In this document: one piece after another, positions 7,250-9,174 of the stretch | Numbering within the stretch: position 1 is the first letter of the stretch | How the letters are laid out: every line of letters starts with the position of its first letter | From: a bacterium | Lineage (GTDB): Bacteria > JAUVQV01 > DATDCY01 | NCBI GenBank assembly: GCA_036524115.1 | Contig: DATDCY010000221.1 | Coordinates: 1-9,174 of the forward strand | DNA length: 9,174 nucleotides | Direction of reading: 5' to 3' | Position numbers and translations under genes: made by a program | Notes under the pieces: generated by a model | Seen by the model: only the letters and a program-made list of their open reading frames with translations | Told to the model about the DNA's origin: nothing | The model's database searches: none

Positions 7250-8491
7250 ATGACGAAGTCAGGTGGGCAGGAATACGTTCCGGCGGAGGAGTTGCTGCGC
7301 GAGCAGATCGCCGGCGTGCGCGAGTTGATGTCGGGCGCGTGGCAGGCCGCGCCGGGATTGGTGCGGCGGCTCGAGGCCGCGGACGTCGCTCCGGGGGACT
7401 TGCGCGAGGCGACCGACCTGCTGCGCTTCCCCGTCCTGCGCAAGTCCGACCTCCCAAAGCTCCAGGCCGCGGACCCGCCGTTCGGCGGACTGCTCGCGGT
7501 GCCGGTGGAGCGGCTGCGCCGCGTCTTCGCGTCGCCGGGGCCCATCTACGAGCCCGAGGGCGAGGGGCCGGGCTACTACCGCTGGGAGCGCACGATGCGC
7601 GCCATCGGGTTCGCCGCCGGCGACGTCATCCTCAACTGCTTCGGCTACCACCTCACGCCGGCCGCCGCGATGTTCGAGGAGGGGGCGCACGGCATCGGCT
7701 GCGTCGTCATCCCCGCGGGGATCGGCAACAGCGAGTTGCAGGTCGCCGTCGCCGCGCACTACCGGGCCAACGGCTACATCGGGCTGCCCTCGTACCTCAA
7801 GGTCCTGCTCGAGCAGGCGCGCAAGTCCGACCTGCGCCTCTCGATCGCCAAGGCGCTGGTCCTCGCCGAGAAGCTCCCCGAGAGCCTGCGCGCCGAGTTC
7901 CAGCGCGAGCACGGCATCCACGTGCGCCAGGGATACGGCACCGCGGAGATCGGCGCGATCGCCTACGAGTGCGAGGCCGCCCGCGGCTTCCACCTCGACC
8001 CGGGCGTGCTCGTCGAGATCGTCGACCCGGTCACGGGCGCGCCCGTCGAGCCGGGGACGCCCGGCGAGGTCGTCTGCACGCCGCTGAACCCGGTCTACGC
8101 CCTGCTGCGCTTCGCCACGGGCGACCTGGCGGCGCTCGACACCACGCCCTGCCCGTGCGGGCGCACGACGCACCGGCTCACCGCCATCCTCGGCCGCGTC
8201 GATCAGAGCACGAAGGTCCGGGGCCTCTTCCTGCACCCGGCGCAGCTGAGCGACGCCCTCACGTCCTTCCCCGCGGTGGAGCGCTTCCGCGCGGCGATCG
8301 TGCGCGAGCGCGCGATGGACGATCTGATCATCGAGGTCGCAGCCGCCGCGCCACTGAGCGAGGCGTCGCTCAAGGCGATCGCCGCCCGGGTCAAGGAGAC
8401 GACGAAGCTCGGCGCGCGGATCGTGCAGCTCACTCCCGGGTCGATCCCCGAGGGCGCGCCGCTCATCGACGACAGAAGAGTCTGGGACTAG
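7250..8491 (+). CDS. PaaK-like AMP-dependent ligase-family protein with degenerate ATP-binding motif
   Basis: The 413-residue protein resembles phenylacetate-CoA ligase (PaaK) and other adenylate-forming enzymes, which activate a carboxylic acid with ATP and then transfer it to CoA. Family features in order: the LLRFPVLRKSDLP segment (about 61-73), a FGYHLTPAA stretch with PAGIGN after it, the A5 motif YGTAE (229-233), ATGDL with Asp292, CPCGRT (Cys301, Cys303), and GRVDQSTKVRG (315-325). The usual Ser/Thr/Gly-rich ATP loop SSGTTG is replaced by ASPGPIYEPEGEG (94-106). The last 17 residues, where a catalytic lysine is expected, contain no lysine and end DDRRVWD. I recall this divergent subfamily beside Liv transporter genes, so loss of the motif may be a subfamily trait and not decay. 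It may be a ligase with altered chemistry or a regulatory paralogue. The substrate is unknown. ATG 7250 is preceded by GGGGAGG at 7232-7238 (11 bases away) and GGAAGG closer in. The gene ends 13 bases before the convergent aminotransferase. Confidence 0.82.
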   Translation: MTKSGGQEYVPAEELLREQIAGVRELMSGAWQAAPGLVRRLEAADVAPGDLREATDLLRFPVLRKSDLPKLQAADPPFGGLLAVPVERLRRVFASPGPIYEPEGEGPGYYRWERTMRAIGFAAGDVILNCFGYHLTPAAAMFEEGAHGIGCVVIPAGIGNSELQVAVAAHYRANGYIGLPSYLKVLLEQARKSDLRLSIAKALVLAEKLPESLRAEFQREHGIHVRQGYGTAEIGAIAYECEAARGFHLDPGVLVEIVDPVTGAPVEPGTPGEVVCTPLNPVYALLRFATGDLAALDTTPCPCGRTTHRLTAILGRVDQSTKVRGLFLHPAQLSDALTSFPAVERFRAAIVRERAMDDLIIEVAAAAPLSEASLKAIAARVKETTKLGARIVQLTPGSIPEGAPLIDDRRVWD

Positions 8492-8504
8492 GCGCTGGGG
8501 GTCC

Positions 8505-9174
8505 TCAGGGCTTCGAGCGCGCCTTGAGGTACTCCCCGAGGCGATCCATTGCCGCCGCGATGCGCTCGAGGGAGTTGGCGTAGGAGAAGCGCAGGAAGCC
8601 CTCGGCGGCGCGGCCGAAGTCGATCCCCGGCGTCACCGCCACCCCGGCCTTCTCGAGGATGTCGAACGCCAGACGGTGCGAATCCCCGTCGAGGTGCCGG
8701 GCGTTGACCAGCACGTAGAAGGCCCCGGTCGGCTCCACGGCGATGCCGAACCCCAGCTCCCGCAGCCGGCGCACCAGGAAGCGGCGCCGTTCGTCGTAGA
8801 CCGCGACCATCCGGGCCACATCCGGCCCCGCCTCCCGCAGCGCGGCCAGCGCCGCGTGCTGGGGGATCGAGCCGGCGGAGATCAGGAAGTTCTGCTGCAG
8901 CTTCTGCATCGGGCGGACGAACTTCGGCGGCGCGATCACGTAGCCGAGGCGCCAGCCGGTCATCGCGTACTTCTTGGAGAAGCCGTTCAGCACGAAGGCG
9001 TTGTCGGTGAACTCGAGGATCGAGCGGGCCCGCCCCGCGTAGACCAGGCCGTGGTAGATCTCGTCCGAGACGACGCACGGCCCGAGCGCGGCGATCGCCG
9101 CCAGGTTCGCGTCGGTCAGCAAGTTGCCGGTCGGGTTGGCCGGCGAGTTGACGAGAATCGCCTTCGTCCGCGCC
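8505..9174 (-). CDS. Class I/II PLP-dependent aminotransferase, C-terminal part (runs off the right edge)
   Basis: The 222 visible residues belong to the aspartate aminotransferase fold-type I family, which moves amino groups between amino acids and 2-oxo acids in the cytoplasm using pyridoxal phosphate. The open frame continues to 9174 without a stop or a convincing start. It already carries the NSPANPTG cofactor loop near the edge, so about half the usual 380-400 residue protein lies outside. Other motifs are VSDEIYHGL (Asp and Tyr at the cofactor), GFSKKYAMTGWRLG, which fits the class I attachment signature by eye with the PLP lysine encoded at 8973-8975, and FLRFSYANS with the Arg that binds the substrate carboxylate. 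An apparent TTG start at 9122 is rejected because the NSPANPTG motif lies upstream of it. The amino acid specificity cannot be told. It is convergent with the ligase-like gene. Confidence 0.92.
   Translation of the reverse strand, partial: ARTKAILVNSPANPTGNLLTDANLAAIAALGPCVVSDEIYHGLVYAGRARSILEFTDNAFVLNGFSKKYAMTGWRLGYVIAPPKFVRPMQKLQQNFLISAGSIPQHAALAALREAGPDVARMVAVYDERRRFLVRRLRELGFGIAVEPTGAFYVLVNARHLDGDSHRLAFDILEKAGVAVTPGIDFGRAAEGFLRFSYANSLERIAAAMDRLGEYLKARSKP

Noticed and set aside
8492-8520. GCGCT and AGCGC as a bidirectional terminator between the convergent genes
   Set aside because: The five-base arms enclose about 19 unpaired bases, there is no flanking T tract, and the right arm lies inside the aminotransferase coding region.
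9120-9122. TTG 9122 as the start of the aminotransferase
   Set aside because: The same frame continues upstream to the window edge and encodes the conserved NSPANPTG loop, so the gene is truncated by the window rather than starting here.

Overview
The window is very GC-rich by eye (roughly 70 %) and densely coded. It carries exported and membrane proteins with clear signal peptides or membrane anchors and Shine-Dalgarno sites of the GGAGG type. This suits a high-GC Gram-negative bacterium. The gene set (a Liv-type transporter next to a PaaK-like ligase, and a large SPFH protein with PGTYRIN repeats) recalls deltaproteobacterial-type or related lineages, but the sequence alone does not fix the taxon. 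No rRNA, tRNA, transposase, phage gene or CRISPR array is visible.

Layout: 1-170 is non-coding and opens with an almost pure C tract. 171-2047 is a two-gene methionine sulfoxide repair unit: a membrane-anchored DUF1499 domain fused to MsrB, then a secreted MsrA whose start lies at the stop of the first gene. 2133-4664 is an 843-residue membrane-anchored SPFH/band 7 protein with five consecutive 74-residue repeats between its anchor and its SPFH core. 4825-6012 is a periplasmic LivJ/LivK-type binding protein, closed by a strong intrinsic terminator. 6274-7077 is a LivF-type ABC ATPase. 7250-8491 is a PaaK-like AMP-forming ligase-family protein that lacks the usual ATP-loop signature. 8505 to the right edge, on the minus strand, is the C-terminal part of a class I PLP aminotransferase. 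No gene-free stretch exceeds 300 bases; the longest is 6013-6273.

The Msr pair probably repairs oxidised methionine outside the cytoplasm. The SPFH protein probably forms a membrane-attached oligomer or cage. The binding protein, ATPase and ligase-like protein look like a module for uptake and possibly activation of an amino acid or organic (perhaps aromatic) acid, but no LivH, LivM or LivG is present. An 81-bp intergenic element occurs twice in direct orientation (78 of 81 bases identical), once on each side of livF, and no annotated gene explains it.

The best leads are the five-repeat SPFH protein, the DUF1499-MsrB fusion, the direct repeats bracketing livF, and the ligase-like protein with degenerate ATP-binding and lysine motifs.
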